Positions 1 to 8,382 of a stretch of DNA of 64,000 bases are shown here, piece by piece. Source of the stretch: Sporobacter sp963663605 (GTDB taxonomy: Bacteria; Bacillota; Clostridia; Oscillospirales; Oscillospiraceae); NCBI GenBank assembly GCA_963663605.2, contig CAXXVF010000002.1:2356001-2420000 (forward strand), read 5' to 3'. The position numbers were made by a program, and so were the translations under genes. The number at the start of each line of letters is the position of its first letter. Within the stretch, counting starts at the first letter, position 1. The notes below the pieces were generated by a model. It had not been told where the DNA came from. It was given only the letters and a program-made list of their open reading frames with translations, and made no database searches.

Positions 1-522
1 GTGTATATAATACAATAACAATTAGGTATTAATAATATGATTATTTTAGTAAAATACACATAAATAAATTATTTACTATATGGGTATTCGGTATAGTTTT
101 TATGAGCCTTTCCAGTATGCAGTGTGCGCATACTGGTCAGATGTATGCAGTGTGCAAGCACCATACATAATATGGAAGCGACGTCGGCAAGAAGGGCTTT
201 TCTGATCGACAAATATAAAACCCGTATAAAATACCGACAGCAGCTTTTTCAAACGGGCTTTAATCTTGTATCGCCGGATACGGACGCGCGCCGTCTTCCG
301 CCGCCGACAAAAGCATCCGGTCGCTGATAGCCTGAAAAGCCTGTTTATTATAAACCTTGGGACCATACCAAAGTCAAGCATGCGGCCAATTTTTTATTTT
401 TGCAGCCTCTGCTGACGGAGAAAATCAAAGCATGCTTATAAATAAACAACGCGACTGCAGCAGACCGTGTAAAATCATTCCTGATTTTTAGCAGAAAAAT
501 CACTTGCAGCATAAAAAAGCAA
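1..522. other. Gene-poor left flank
   Basis: I see no convincing gene here. The short open frames on both strands have no Shine-Dalgarno site and no recognisable family motif. A small inverted repeat (CAGTATGC...GCATACTG, about 114-135) and a repeated GTATGCAGTGTGC (about 116-128 and 143-155) are present. The stretch is AT-rich for its first 100 bases and looks like degraded or intergenic DNA just outside the island boundary at 557. Confidence 0.5.
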
Positions 523-551
523 AAGGCTTGCAGACAAACACTGCAAGCCTT
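523..551 (-). terminator. Rho-independent terminator next to attL-like repeat
   Basis: An 11-bp perfect stem (AAGGCTTGCAG / CTGCAAGCCTT) with a 7-base loop is preceded on the plus strand by an A-rich run, which is a U-run on the minus strand. It lies 6 bases beyond the copy of the tRNA-Ser 3' end at 557-580. It is therefore probably the original terminator of the tRNA-Ser gene, moved away from the intact tRNA when the element integrated (inference). Confidence 0.7.
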
Positions 552-556
552 AGCTG

Positions 557-580
557 TTGGCGGAGAGAGAGGGATTCGAA
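557..580 (-). repeat. att-like direct repeat: copy of tRNA-Ser 3' end
   Basis: Bases 557-580 are identical to 7462-7485, which is the 3' end of the intact tRNA-Ser gene (CCA end, acceptor strand and T-arm). Identity ends abruptly after the shared GGATTCGAA. A second copy of a tRNA 3' end about 6.9 kb from the intact gene is the classical footprint of a tyrosine-recombinase element that used the tRNA as attB. The integrase remnant at 7143-7391 supports this. Confidence 0.8.
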
Positions 581-870
581 TAATAATGATGGTATTCCGT
601 CTTGTTTTAGCGTAGTGAAAACCGTGATAACAAGCTTTAGTCGTTTATTACATCCGGTATCATTGAATAATGAAAAATTTTTTGTTATGGGGTAAAGCCA
701 TCTAGTCAAATTGTTTATACCAGCTCGATTTTTGACACTTTTCAAGGCTTGGGAAAATCAGAGTTGCAGTCCGTTACGATTATTATACAGTCTAGTGTCG
801 TACTGTGTCGTAGTAAAATGTAGGGCTGACTGTAATCTCAAAGTGATAATACACCTAGACTCCAGAAATA

Positions 871-1860
871 CTACGCCATCTGGGGAACTTCAAAAAATAC
901 ATTAGTGACAAGATTGTTTTCAAAAAATATTCTAAGATCAAAGTGAACGTCAAAATTCGTTCTATAGTAATCGTAACACCAATCTTCAATAGCACTATCC
1001 CAATTACCATCGGCTGTACCCATGTTCTCCAAAACCTCAGCACGGGTAGAATTTAAGTGAATGCCATAGGTTAATACCTTATCGCTTGTCAAATGTATGT
1101 CCGTAACATCACCTTTTGTCACACCTTCAATAGGAAAGCCGCCAGTATCCGTATATTGTGCCATGTTTGTTATCCAGACTGAAAAACCGTTATATTCCAA
1201 TATTTCACTATCATTATATGCTGTTTGAACGGATAGCGGTTCTCCGAAATATGCTTTGACGAGATCGGTATTTTGACCGATAAGGCTGGAAAATATGTCT
1301 CCGTAGTCTTTCGTCTCATTGGTCTCAGCACTGTATCCTGTCGTTGTGTCGATCCAGATTATTTTGACATAGCCATCCCAATTGACGCCGAAGCTTATAG
1401 CCTATCCGACGTCACGAAGCTTGAAATAGTTATTTCCGTTTATGTTGTAGGCCTTCAGTTTAATCTTGATACCGTCAAGATAAACCGCTGACTCAGAGGG
1501 CAACGCATAGACTGCACTCGTGCCACCGGAACCGGTCAACTCACCTCCAACAGCTGTATACGGCTGTCCGGAGGTCAAAGTTATAGCTTTTGTCGCATCA
1601 TCATATCCAACAGCAAACTGCTTGGCTGTTCCGTTGAGTACATATGCGAGATCACGGAGTTTGAAATAGTTATTATCATTTATATTGTAGGCCTGGAAAG
1701 CGACCGGCATATCATTGACAAGGACAGAGGATGATGTCGGGGCAGCTGACTCGTATGGCGCAGGCGCAGGCGCCGCCGCTGCGTTCTGTGTAATAAACGG
1801 GAAAACCGTTACCAATAGTAACAACGGCAATATAATACCGGCAATACGTTTCTTCATCAT
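871..1860 (-). pseudogene. Exported copper-amine-oxidase-N-like protein, interrupted by an in-frame TAG
   Basis: The ATG at 1860 opens a 152-residue product with a signal peptide (KKR, hydrophobic core, AAAA) and two modules ending in NxNNYFKLRD, as in copper amine oxidase N-terminal-like domains, which are probably cell-surface or structural modules rather than oxidases. A TAG at 1402-1404 cuts the second module. Translation continues open in the same frame to 871, restoring the expected AISFGVNWDG strand and a further 165 or so residues resembling no family I can name with confidence. The intact gene would encode about 329 residues. Paralogous modules nearby have Gln at the TAG position (LAQAIGF), so CAG to TAG is the simplest origin. 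It is last in a run of four minus-strand genes of the island. Readthrough or assembly error are the alternatives to a nonsense mutation. Confidence 0.8.
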
Positions 1861-1949
1861 TTATGTGCGCTCCTATATTTTATTTTTAATTATAATCAGA
1901 TATACAATCAGGCACCAGTTTACGGCAATTCGTCTTAGAAAACTAAAAT

Positions 1950-3176
1950 TTAGTCACGGATGTAGGTGGCACTTTGTAATGTTCCATCTGTAACGTAATG
2001 ACTCAGCGTCAAAATATTATCGCTAACATCATAATCATAATAATAACTATATAAGCTACTGAAGGACAGAACAAACGTTCCTTCATCAACAAACCAAGAC
2101 CCCCGAATATCTTCTCCTTGTTCTGTTACGCTAACGACATATCCCTCCTTTTCACTATAGCCAAGCCACAATGATTCGGGAAGGGTACCGGGAACGCCGT
2201 TTTCGCCTTCCGGCGTCCATGTGCCAACAAGGTACTTTGCGGCCTCCTCCATCGTGGCAGTTGACTCGTCAAAATCTGCGGGAGCATAGTCTGTATGTGA
2301 ACGGAACTCATCACTTCCCGGAATCTTATAGAAATAGTCCCATTCAAGAACCGGATTATCCTTCATAAAATAATTAGATACCATCAAATATTGGCCATTA
2401 ATGTAAAAGAGATATTCTCTTATATCGTTTCCATAATATATAAAGGAAAGTTTGTTGCCGTCCACACTCCAAGTGCCTTCCCTCTTTCTTGTGTACTCTT
2501 CGGGCGTCGTCCAAACACCATCCTTTTCATATGAAACAGTTCCGTGTTCTGTAGCAAGTAAATAATCGCCTTGCAGCAGAAAATAAGAAATACCGGTATT
2601 ATTTGTATTGCCTATTATCTGCCATTCTCCGTTTAAAGACTTTATCAGTTTTGAATACTCTTCAGATTCCGGCTGTATGTTTTCAAGTGTATTTAGATCG
2701 TCCGCATCAGGAACACGGGAATAGCTGAGAACCGCTATTTCCGTATCAGTTGATGAAGACATAAGTTTAAGCGTTGGTACACTTCCGTTCTCCACCTGAT
2801 ATCGGAAAGTTTCATTTGTATCACTGATAGTGACACATAGTTCGTCACCTTCGCAGCTCCAGGTTGCTTTTTGATCGTTATTCATGACGGCCTGCTGCTC
2901 ATCACAAATGAGGATCGAATCAAAAGAACACTCATCCGATTCTCCTGAGAGTATCCACAATCCATTCAGCGTCGTCAATGCGCCCGCTGGTAAAGAATCT
3001 GCGGGACTGGTACTTTGGCTGCCTGCCGGACTGGAACTTTGATTGCCTGCCGGACTGGAACTTTGATTGCCTGCAGGACTGAAACGCTGGCTGCCTGCGC
3101 AACCAGAAAATAGAACCCCACTAAGCAGGAAAACTACCCCCAAAGATATAAATCGTTTACGAACCAACTGTGTCAC
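1950..3176 (-). CDS. Secreted lipoprotein with Ser-Pro-Ala-Gly linker repeats
   Basis: A 408-residue protein. The N-terminus has basic residues, a hydrophobic core and a lipobox (FSGC, Cys about 26), so it should be lipidated and anchored outside the membrane. Next comes a low-complexity linker of four near-identical SPAGNQS-type heptads (about residues 33-60). Then come three related beta-rich modules of about 110 residues each, with recurring LNGxW/GTW openings and W-x-V/C-D/E-G-x-x-L strands, reminiscent of lipocalin-like stress domains. I do not recognise the family precisely. It is 55 bp downstream of the RCC1 gene and 89 bp upstream of the interrupted CuAO-N gene, all on the minus strand, so probably co-transcribed. 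Confidence 0.75.
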   Translation of the reverse strand: MTQLVRKRFISLGVVFLLSGVLFSGCAGSQRFSPAGNQSSSPAGNQSSSPAGSQSTSPADSLPAGALTTLNGLWILSGESDECSFDSILICDEQQAVMNNDQKATWSCEGDELCVTISDTNETFRYQVENGSVPTLKLMSSSTDTEIAVLSYSRVPDADDLNTLENIQPESEEYSKLIKSLNGEWQIIGNTNNTGISYFLLQGDYLLATEHGTVSYEKDGVWTTPEEYTRKREGTWSVDGNKLSFIYYGNDIREYLFYINGQYLMVSNYFMKDNPVLEWDYFYKIPGSDEFRSHTDYAPADFDESTATMEEAAKYLVGTWTPEGENGVPGTLPESLWLGYSEKEGYVVSVTEQGEDIRGSWFVDEGTFVLSFSSLYSYYYDYDVSDNILTLSHYVTDGTLQSATYIRD

Positions 3177-3230
3177 GTTGTTATACCTCCATCTAAAGTA
3201 GAGCTTACATCAATTGCCCTTCACTGGCTA

Positions 3231-5024
3231 TTACTCGGAATAAGGTTTGTCTGTTTCTATGTATATTCCGCTCTCGGCACTCCAGCCCACATTAAACCCA
3301 ATGGCCTGGGCCAAGTCACGTAATTTGAAGAATGTATGTCCGCCGCCATTCTCATCAGTAATGACAATCCCCTCTAGCGGGACAGTAAACCCATCAAACA
3401 GGATCGGACTGGTATTCAGTTTGTAAGAACCGTCCGCTCCTGAAATAGGTTTTAGCTCTGTACCATTTTGAGTCGTGTAAGGCGCACTGAGACTGACCCT
3501 GATTGTGCTGTTTATCCAATCAACATTGCACTGCGCGTTTGTACCGTTTAGAAGCATGGCTATATCACGCAGCTTCACAAAAGTCACGTCGCCGCCGTTG
3601 CTGTCTGCCTTAAGAACATAGGCGTCCAGTTCAACAGGTTCACCATCCATAGTGATTGAAAACGCACTCTTTTCGCTTGTTTCTGCCGTAGAAGATAGAA
3701 TCTGCCATTTGGCGTACAGTGTTAAACCGGTATACGCGCCATCGTCAAAATCCCATGGAATAGTACAGTCAGAATCTGTATACCACCCCGCGAAAGAGTA
3801 TCCGTCACGTGTGGGGTTTGTTGGCGGTATGAGAGAATCTCCTGTAGCTGTCCAGAGCATAGTCACACCCGTACCGCCATTTAGCATCAAAGGCACACCT
3901 GTTGGAGCTTTAAAATCGCTCAGACATAGAGGAACTGTTTGGATAGGAAAAGTGTCGGTTCCAAAACCGTCAGTCAAACCAACTGTTACAGTTGCTGTCT
4001 GATTGCCTGTGCCGCCATTGCCCAGCTGACCATTCTGATTGCTTCCCCATACCCACACAGAACCATCGGTTTTTATTGCAAGCACATGATATCCTCCCGC
4101 GCTTACTGCAGTTACATTTTCCATTACCTTTGTGAACGCTTGTGATAAATTTGTTATGTAATTAGCGGAATCAATTGTGCTGCCATTGCCCAGCTGTCCA
4201 CAATGATTCTCGCCCGCCGTCCATAACGAACCATCATTTTTAACAACAGCAAGACCGAAGTCCCCTAAACTAACGGCAGTCACATTGTCCATCAACCAAA
4301 CGGGATCAAGACTCTGATCAGCATTTTCAGTATAAGCCCAAAGAGATCCGTCAGTTTTTATTACTGCATATGAGCAATCTGAAGAACAGACAGATACCAC
4401 ATCTTCCATAATTATTTGAGGTTTTTCAATATATCCTGTCCAATCAGATCTGATTACCCAAAGATTTCCATCCGATGTAATAGCTGCTACAGACTCTTCA
4501 CCGGTGGAAAAGGCAATGACATCATCCATCACCCAAGTCGGCGTGGTAACACATTGCCCCCAATACCACAATGACGCGTCCGTCTTCAGTGCAGCAATCG
4601 GCCATTGACCCGCGCTGACGGCAGCTACATTCGTCATGACTTTCACCGGCGTATATGATTCACCTTCTTCTGTACCGTTTCCAAGCTGACCATACGAATT
4701 ATCTCCCCAAACCCAGAGAGACCCGTCCGTTTTAACCGCAGCTGAATAATCGTAACCCAAACTGACAGAAGCAACGTTATCCATCACTTTTACAGGTGTT
4801 TTGCCGTCCCAATCTGTATCATCCGGATTATATCCCAACCGACCGTCATGATCTTCGCCCCACATCCATAGCGAACCGTTTTCGTCAATGACGGCGGAAT
4901 GATTATATCCGGCGCTTACAATGTTGTTCTGTCCAATCTTTTCCGTGTCGTATGCTAATGAAGCAGGGGTCAGTGAACAAAGCAGTACAACGATTAAAAT
5001 AAGGCTAATAAATCGTTTTCTCAT
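3231..5024 (-). CDS. Secreted RCC1-repeat protein with C-terminal CuAO-N-like domain
   Basis: A 597-residue protein with a signal peptide (MRKRFISL..., cleavage near SLA). Residues about 35-355 hold some seven RCC1-type blades, each with an S-x-G-x-x-x-x-A-x-x-x-D-G-S-L-W-x-W-G pattern and often GQLGNG. These should form a beta-propeller. A single InlB/Listeria-Bacteroides type repeat follows (GYSFAGWY...LYAKW, about residues 400-440). The end is a duplicated copper-amine-oxidase-N-like module (FVKLRDIA..., FFKLRDLAQAIGF). The architecture points to an exported, adhesive or peptidoglycan-associated surface protein. The shared terminal module ties it to the genes on either side. The ligand is unknown. 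Confidence 0.8.
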   Translation of the reverse strand: MRKRFISLILIVVLLCSLTPASLAYDTEKIGQNNIVSAGYNHSAVIDENGSLWMWGEDHDGRLGYNPDDTDWDGKTPVKVMDNVASVSLGYDYSAAVKTDGSLWVWGDNSYGQLGNGTEEGESYTPVKVMTNVAAVSAGQWPIAALKTDASLWYWGQCVTTPTWVMDDVIAFSTGEESVAAITSDGNLWVIRSDWTGYIEKPQIIMEDVVSVCSSDCSYAVIKTDGSLWAYTENADQSLDPVWLMDNVTAVSLGDFGLAVVKNDGSLWTAGENHCGQLGNGSTIDSANYITNLSQAFTKVMENVTAVSAGGYHVLAIKTDGSVWVWGSNQNGQLGNGGTGNQTATVTVGLTDGFGTDTFPIQTVPLCLSDFKAPTGVPLMLNGGTGVTMLWTATGDSLIPPTNPTRDGYSFAGWYTDSDCTIPWDFDDGAYTGLTLYAKWQILSSTAETSEKSAFSITMDGEPVELDAYVLKADSNGGDVTFVKLRDIAMLLNGTNAQCNVDWINSTIRVSLSAPYTTQNGTELKPISGADGSYKLNTSPILFDGFTVPLEGIVITDENGGGHTFFKLRDLAQAIGFNVGWSAESGIYIETDKPYSE

Positions 5025-5075
5025 AGTAATTCCTGTCCTTTATTTATAGTTGGAATTAATTGCAAGACTTCATAA

Positions 5076-6854
5076 TTAATCAGGTGTATAGCTCTTGCTG
5101 CTATCAACAATGATTCTATTATTCACATCGTCCCAATCCACTTCAAAATCAAACAATTCGCCAATGTCGCGCAGTTTGAAGTAATTATTCCCTTCAATGT
5201 TGTAAGCGGTCAGATAGATTTCTCTGCCGTCCAGTAAAATTTTCGAGCTTGTATTCGTTGCCGTCTTGACCGCACCTTCTCCCTTGTATTCCAGTTCTCC
5301 GCCTACTTCCGTGTAACGTGTGTCCGATGTCAAAGCGATTGCGTTTTTATCCGCGTCCCAGCCGACCTCAAACTGTTTTTCACTGCCTCTAAGGACGAGC
5401 GCAAGATCGCGCAGCTTGAAATAGTTGTTTCCCCCAATGTTGTACGCGTCAAAACCTAACATTTGCCCGTCAATAATAACGGGTGAAACTGTCTGCGCAG
5501 CCTTGACGGTGCTGTCAATATGAAAGATTCCCCATTTGCCGTCCTTTTTCACCACGACATAATCATCAGGATCATACTTGCCAAAATCCTCATAAATAAC
5601 AGAATCATATATAACAGGAAGGATAAAATTACCATAGGCATCAATAAGCCCTACTTTGCCATCCTTCCTCAGCATTGCATAGCCGTAATGGAAATAATCA
5701 ATGTAGTCATAAATGACCGGGACAACCTCGTTTCCAGTTCTGTCAATAAACCCTACCAATCCATCCTTATAAACCCGTGCGATACCGTTTTCGAAATCAC
5801 GGACACTATCATACTCCATCGGGATAACCAGCGTCCCGTTCCAGTCAATATAGCCACATTTGTAGCCTCTTTGTACGCATGCAAAGCCTTCGCTGAAAGG
5901 CCACATATAATATCCGCTTTCCAGCACCACCTCGCCGGCCGTTATATCAAAAACGCTCGACTGGCCATTTTTTGATGCCACCACAAAGCCATCTTCCGCA
6001 ATCGTAATAAAGCTATATTCAACAGGGACAACCTCTTTGCCGCTCGTATCGATGCAACCCCGGTAATTCCCTTCTCTCACTTCCGCAAGACCGTTTTCAA
6101 ACGAATGAGCCCCGTCATAGATCAGCGGAATCACGACGTTGCCCGATGTGTCGCAATAACCATACTTACCATCCTTCTCAATGCATGAAAGACCGTCATA
6201 AAAAGGACCGGCACTATCATATTCCAGAGGGATCATTACATTTCCTTTCATATCAATGAGCCCCCATTTGCCATCAAACCGAACCATCGAATATCCGTTA
6301 ATAAACTCATATGCATAGTCATACTGAAGGGGTACGATGACCTTACCTGTCGTGTCAATAAAACCATTCTTACAACTATCAACACCGTTCTTCTGGACAG
6401 ATATAAGTCCGTCTACGACCCTTCCTATGTGATCATAAACACCCTCAGGGATAATAACGTTTCCGTTGGCATCAAGAATACTATATTCTCCGTTATTTTC
6501 CACTCGAGCATATCCTTCGTACATTATCGCACTATCATACTGGATTGGAATAACCGTTTTTCCGGTTTTGTCGATCACGCCCCATTTGTCGCCAAGACAC
6601 ACCGAAGCATAGCCGCCGTAGAAATAGTCCGCGATTCCGTATTTGGCCGGAATAACCAGCTTGCCGGTTGTGTCAATATATCCGAATTTTCCGTCTTGTT
6701 CCACCATCGCAAGACCTTCACTGTACGAATAAATGTGCTTATAATCCAGCGAAAAATCGACAACCTTCTCAATCGTGGCCGCCGAGGCGCTCGCCGGCAA
6801 TAAGCCGACCATTAAAACCAGAGCCAATAGGGTACCCACAATACGTTTTGTCAT
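5076..6854 (-). CDS. Secreted WG-repeat protein with C-terminal CuAO-N-like domain
   Basis: A 592-residue protein with a signal peptide (MTKRIVGTLL..., ending ASA). Residues about 40-445 contain about 12 WG (KWG) repeats of the form DGKxGxIDxxGxxVIPxxYD, a family of unknown biochemical function often found on exported bacterial proteins. Two copper-amine-oxidase-N-like modules follow (NIGGNNYFKLRDLA, NIEGNNYFKLRDIG). The ATG has a good Shine-Dalgarno (GAGGTG) 6 bases upstream. It is the first gene of the four-gene minus-strand run; the 17-bp tandem repeat at 6894-6927 lies just upstream and may be part of its promoter. Probable role is at the cell envelope; no substrate can be inferred. Confidence 0.85.
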   Translation of the reverse strand: MTKRIVGTLLALVLMVGLLPASASAATIEKVVDFSLDYKHIYSYSEGLAMVEQDGKFGYIDTTGKLVIPAKYGIADYFYGGYASVCLGDKWGVIDKTGKTVIPIQYDSAIMYEGYARVENNGEYSILDANGNVIIPEGVYDHIGRVVDGLISVQKNGVDSCKNGFIDTTGKVIVPLQYDYAYEFINGYSMVRFDGKWGLIDMKGNVMIPLEYDSAGPFYDGLSCIEKDGKYGYCDTSGNVVIPLIYDGAHSFENGLAEVREGNYRGCIDTSGKEVVPVEYSFITIAEDGFVVASKNGQSSVFDITAGEVVLESGYYMWPFSEGFACVQRGYKCGYIDWNGTLVIPMEYDSVRDFENGIARVYKDGLVGFIDRTGNEVVPVIYDYIDYFHYGYAMLRKDGKVGLIDAYGNFILPVIYDSVIYEDFGKYDPDDYVVVKKDGKWGIFHIDSTVKAAQTVSPVIIDGQMLGFDAYNIGGNNYFKLRDLALVLRGSEKQFEVGWDADKNAIALTSDTRYTEVGGELEYKGEGAVKTATNTSSKILLDGREIYLTAYNIEGNNYFKLRDIGELFDFEVDWDDVNNRIIVDSSKSYTPD

Positions 6855-6893
6855 TTATATCACCTCATAGTGTTATTATTACATCTCTGATAC

Positions 6894-6927
6894 TTGTGTA
6901 ACTGCATTAGTTGTGTAACTGCATTAG
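6894..6927. repeat. Two tandem 17-bp repeats upstream of the WG-repeat gene
   Basis: TTGTGTAACTGCATTAG occurs twice, head to tail, 40 bp before the start codon at 6854. Read on the minus strand, the second unit ends in TTACACAA, which could act as a -35 element with TAATAA 17 bases later as the -10. Paired sites in this position suggest a regulator binding in tandem. This is inference; no known operator matches. Confidence 0.5.
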
Positions 6928-7142
6928 TTCTGTTATTGTACAAAAACACCCTGTATATCTACAAGGCGTTTTCCAATAGCTTCTTGCTGTCATCGAATAA
7001 AAGTGCCTTGCAGTATCGCTTTGTATATTTAAGCAGATTTCTCAAAAACAATGTCAGAAAATAGCATATACCTCTATGTGAACAAAATCAACGACTTATT
7101 TGAAAATACAACATTACGAACTCATTAATTAACTAAGCTTGC

Positions 7143-7391
7143 TTGTTGATAATGCACTCGGTGCAAATTTTTAAAATACTGAAAAAAAAGAGACGTCATG
7201 GCTCCTTTACTCTTTCTCATACCTCATTATATCGATCAGATCACATTATTAAAACGTTACAAAGCAATTTGGGTCACGCAACCTCACCGTTTACTCTAGA
7301 CGTTTACGGTCATGTCACAGAAGTGATGAAGACATTGAGCGCAGAGCGCATGGATCAATTTTTTATAGGAGTTAATACGGATTTGGGGTAG
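7143..7391 (+). pseudogene. C-terminal fragment of a tyrosine recombinase (integrase)
   Basis: The frame encodes IIKTLQSNLGHATSPF followed by TLDVYGHV, the box II end and the catalytic Tyr region of phage/ICE integrases (family pattern: LGH, then T-x-D-x-Y-x-H). The rest of the catalytic domain (R, K, HxxR) and the DNA-binding domains are absent, and the residues before SLYRSD do not resemble the family. It is therefore a remnant of roughly the last 55 residues. Its 3' end points at the tRNA-Ser gene 70 bp away, the usual place for an integrase that targets a tRNA 3' end. It cannot be active. Confidence 0.8.
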
Positions 7392-7429
7392 AACTTTGTG
7401 GTATTTGTGGTAAAAACGAAGATGAAAAC

Positions 7430-7454
7430 CCCTGTAACCGTTGCGATTACAGGG
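7430..7454 (-). terminator. Terminator downstream of tRNA-Ser
   Basis: The stem CCCTGTAA / TTACAGGG with a 9-base loop is followed on the minus strand by a short U-run (AAAA at 7425-7428 on plus). It sits 8 bases past the tRNA 3' end. Its sequence is unlike the hairpin at 523-551, so the integrated element appears to have brought its own terminator to the rebuilt tRNA gene (inference). Confidence 0.65.
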
Positions 7455-7461
7455 ATTCTTC

Positions 7462-7485
7462 TTGGCGGAGAGAGAGGGATTCGAA
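7462..7485 (-). repeat. att-like direct repeat inside tRNA-Ser (attR side)
   Basis: This is the second copy of the 24-bp sequence found at 557-580. It comprises the CCA end, acceptor strand and part of the T-arm of the intact tRNA-Ser. Together the two copies delimit a 6.9-kb segment. Confidence 0.8.
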
Positions 7486-7554
7486 CCCTCGAGACCTTTA
7501 AGGGGCCTACACGATTTCCAGTCGTGCGCCTTCGACCAACTCAGCCATCTCTCC
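7463..7554 (-). tRNA. tRNA-Ser (GGA anticodon)
   Basis: On the minus strand the sequence folds as a class II tRNA. The acceptor GGAGAGA pairs with TCTCTCC, with a G discriminator and an encoded CCA. The D-loop begins GGCTGAG, the anticodon stem-loop is CACGA-CTGGAAA-TCGTG with anticodon GGA (reads UCC/UCU), a long variable arm follows (GGCCCCTTAAAGGTC), and the T-arm is GAGGGTTCGAATCCCTC. The length of about 92 nt with long extra arm is diagnostic of Ser/Leu. Its 3' end is the attachment site of the island to the left. Confidence 0.95.
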
Positions 7555-7803
7555 GTGTTATTGAATTGTTCACTTCATTTTCGCATTGCCCACCTGAAAT
7601 ATCTAATCCTTTCAAGTCGTACACACGATGCCGCCCTGTATAACACACCTTCAGCACCTTAGCGCCGAACCTCAGGCTTAGTAATTATAGATTAAATGTT
7701 CTCATTAGTCAAGACGTATCCTCTGCATAGACTTTCTTTCTCAAATCATATATACTTTATTGAAAACAGACGGCAAAACTGCCGGTCATGGGAGGTACCC
7801 AAC

Positions 7804-8382
7804 ATGTTGTCGTGGGACGAATTGGAGAACACATGTATAAACTGTAAGAAATGCGCGCTTTATGAAACACGGACAAACGTCGTTTTCGGAATGGGCAATA
7901 AAAACGCGGATATCCTGTTCGTCGGCGAAGGTCCCGGCGAGCAGGAGGATTTGCAGGGAAAGCCTTTTGTCGGACGAGCCGGCGTTCTCCTGGACGACAT
8001 GCTGAAGATTATAAACCTCGACCGGGAAAAAAACATCTACATAGCGAACATTATTAAATGCCGCCCGCCGAAAAACCGCGACCCCCTCAACACCGAGCAG
8101 GACGCCTGTATCGGATATCTGCGCATGCAGTACCAGCTCATCAAACCGAAAATCGTCGTCTGCCTGGGCCGGATCGCGGCGATGCGTCTCATTGACGGGA
8201 ATTTTAAAATCACGCGGGAACACGGCAAATGGTTTTATAAGGAGGGCATCCGTTTCATGGCACTGTATCATCCGGCCGCGCTTTTGCGCGATCCGCGAAA
8301 AAGGCCGGAAACGTTCGTTGACTTAAAGGAACTTGAGCGCGCCATCAAGGAAACGTGCCCCGACACATATTCCGTTACATGA
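7804..8382 (+). CDS. Type 4 uracil-DNA glycosylase (Fe-S)
   Basis: A 192-residue enzyme that removes uracil from DNA, starting base-excision repair of deaminated cytosine. The ATG at 7804 is chosen over an upstream frame because GGGAGG precedes it. Four Cys expected for the [4Fe-4S] cluster are visible (C14, C17, C86, C102). Motif A GEGPGEQED (41-49), GKPFVGRAG (52-60) and the C-terminal HPAALLR motif fit family 4 UDG. Its stop overlaps the ATG of the acetyltransferase (ATGA), so the two are translationally coupled. Confidence 0.93.
   Translation: MLSWDELENTCINCKKCALYETRTNVVFGMGNKNADILFVGEGPGEQEDLQGKPFVGRAGVLLDDMLKIINLDREKNIYIANIIKCRPPKNRDPLNTEQDACIGYLRMQYQLIKPKIVVCLGRIAAMRLIDGNFKITREHGKWFYKEGIRFMALYHPAALLRDPRKRPETFVDLKELERAIKETCPDTYSVT

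Noticed and set aside
100..381. Overlapping open frames on both strands near the left edge
   Set aside because: No ribosome site, no family motif, and each is partly the shadow of the other.
5076..6854. Tandem repeats in the WG gene as a CRISPR or DNA satellite
   Set aside because: The periodicity is at protein level (WG repeats) and the DNA units are well diverged.
7398..7662. Plus-strand frames across the tRNA-Ser gene
   Set aside because: They are antisense readings of the tRNA.
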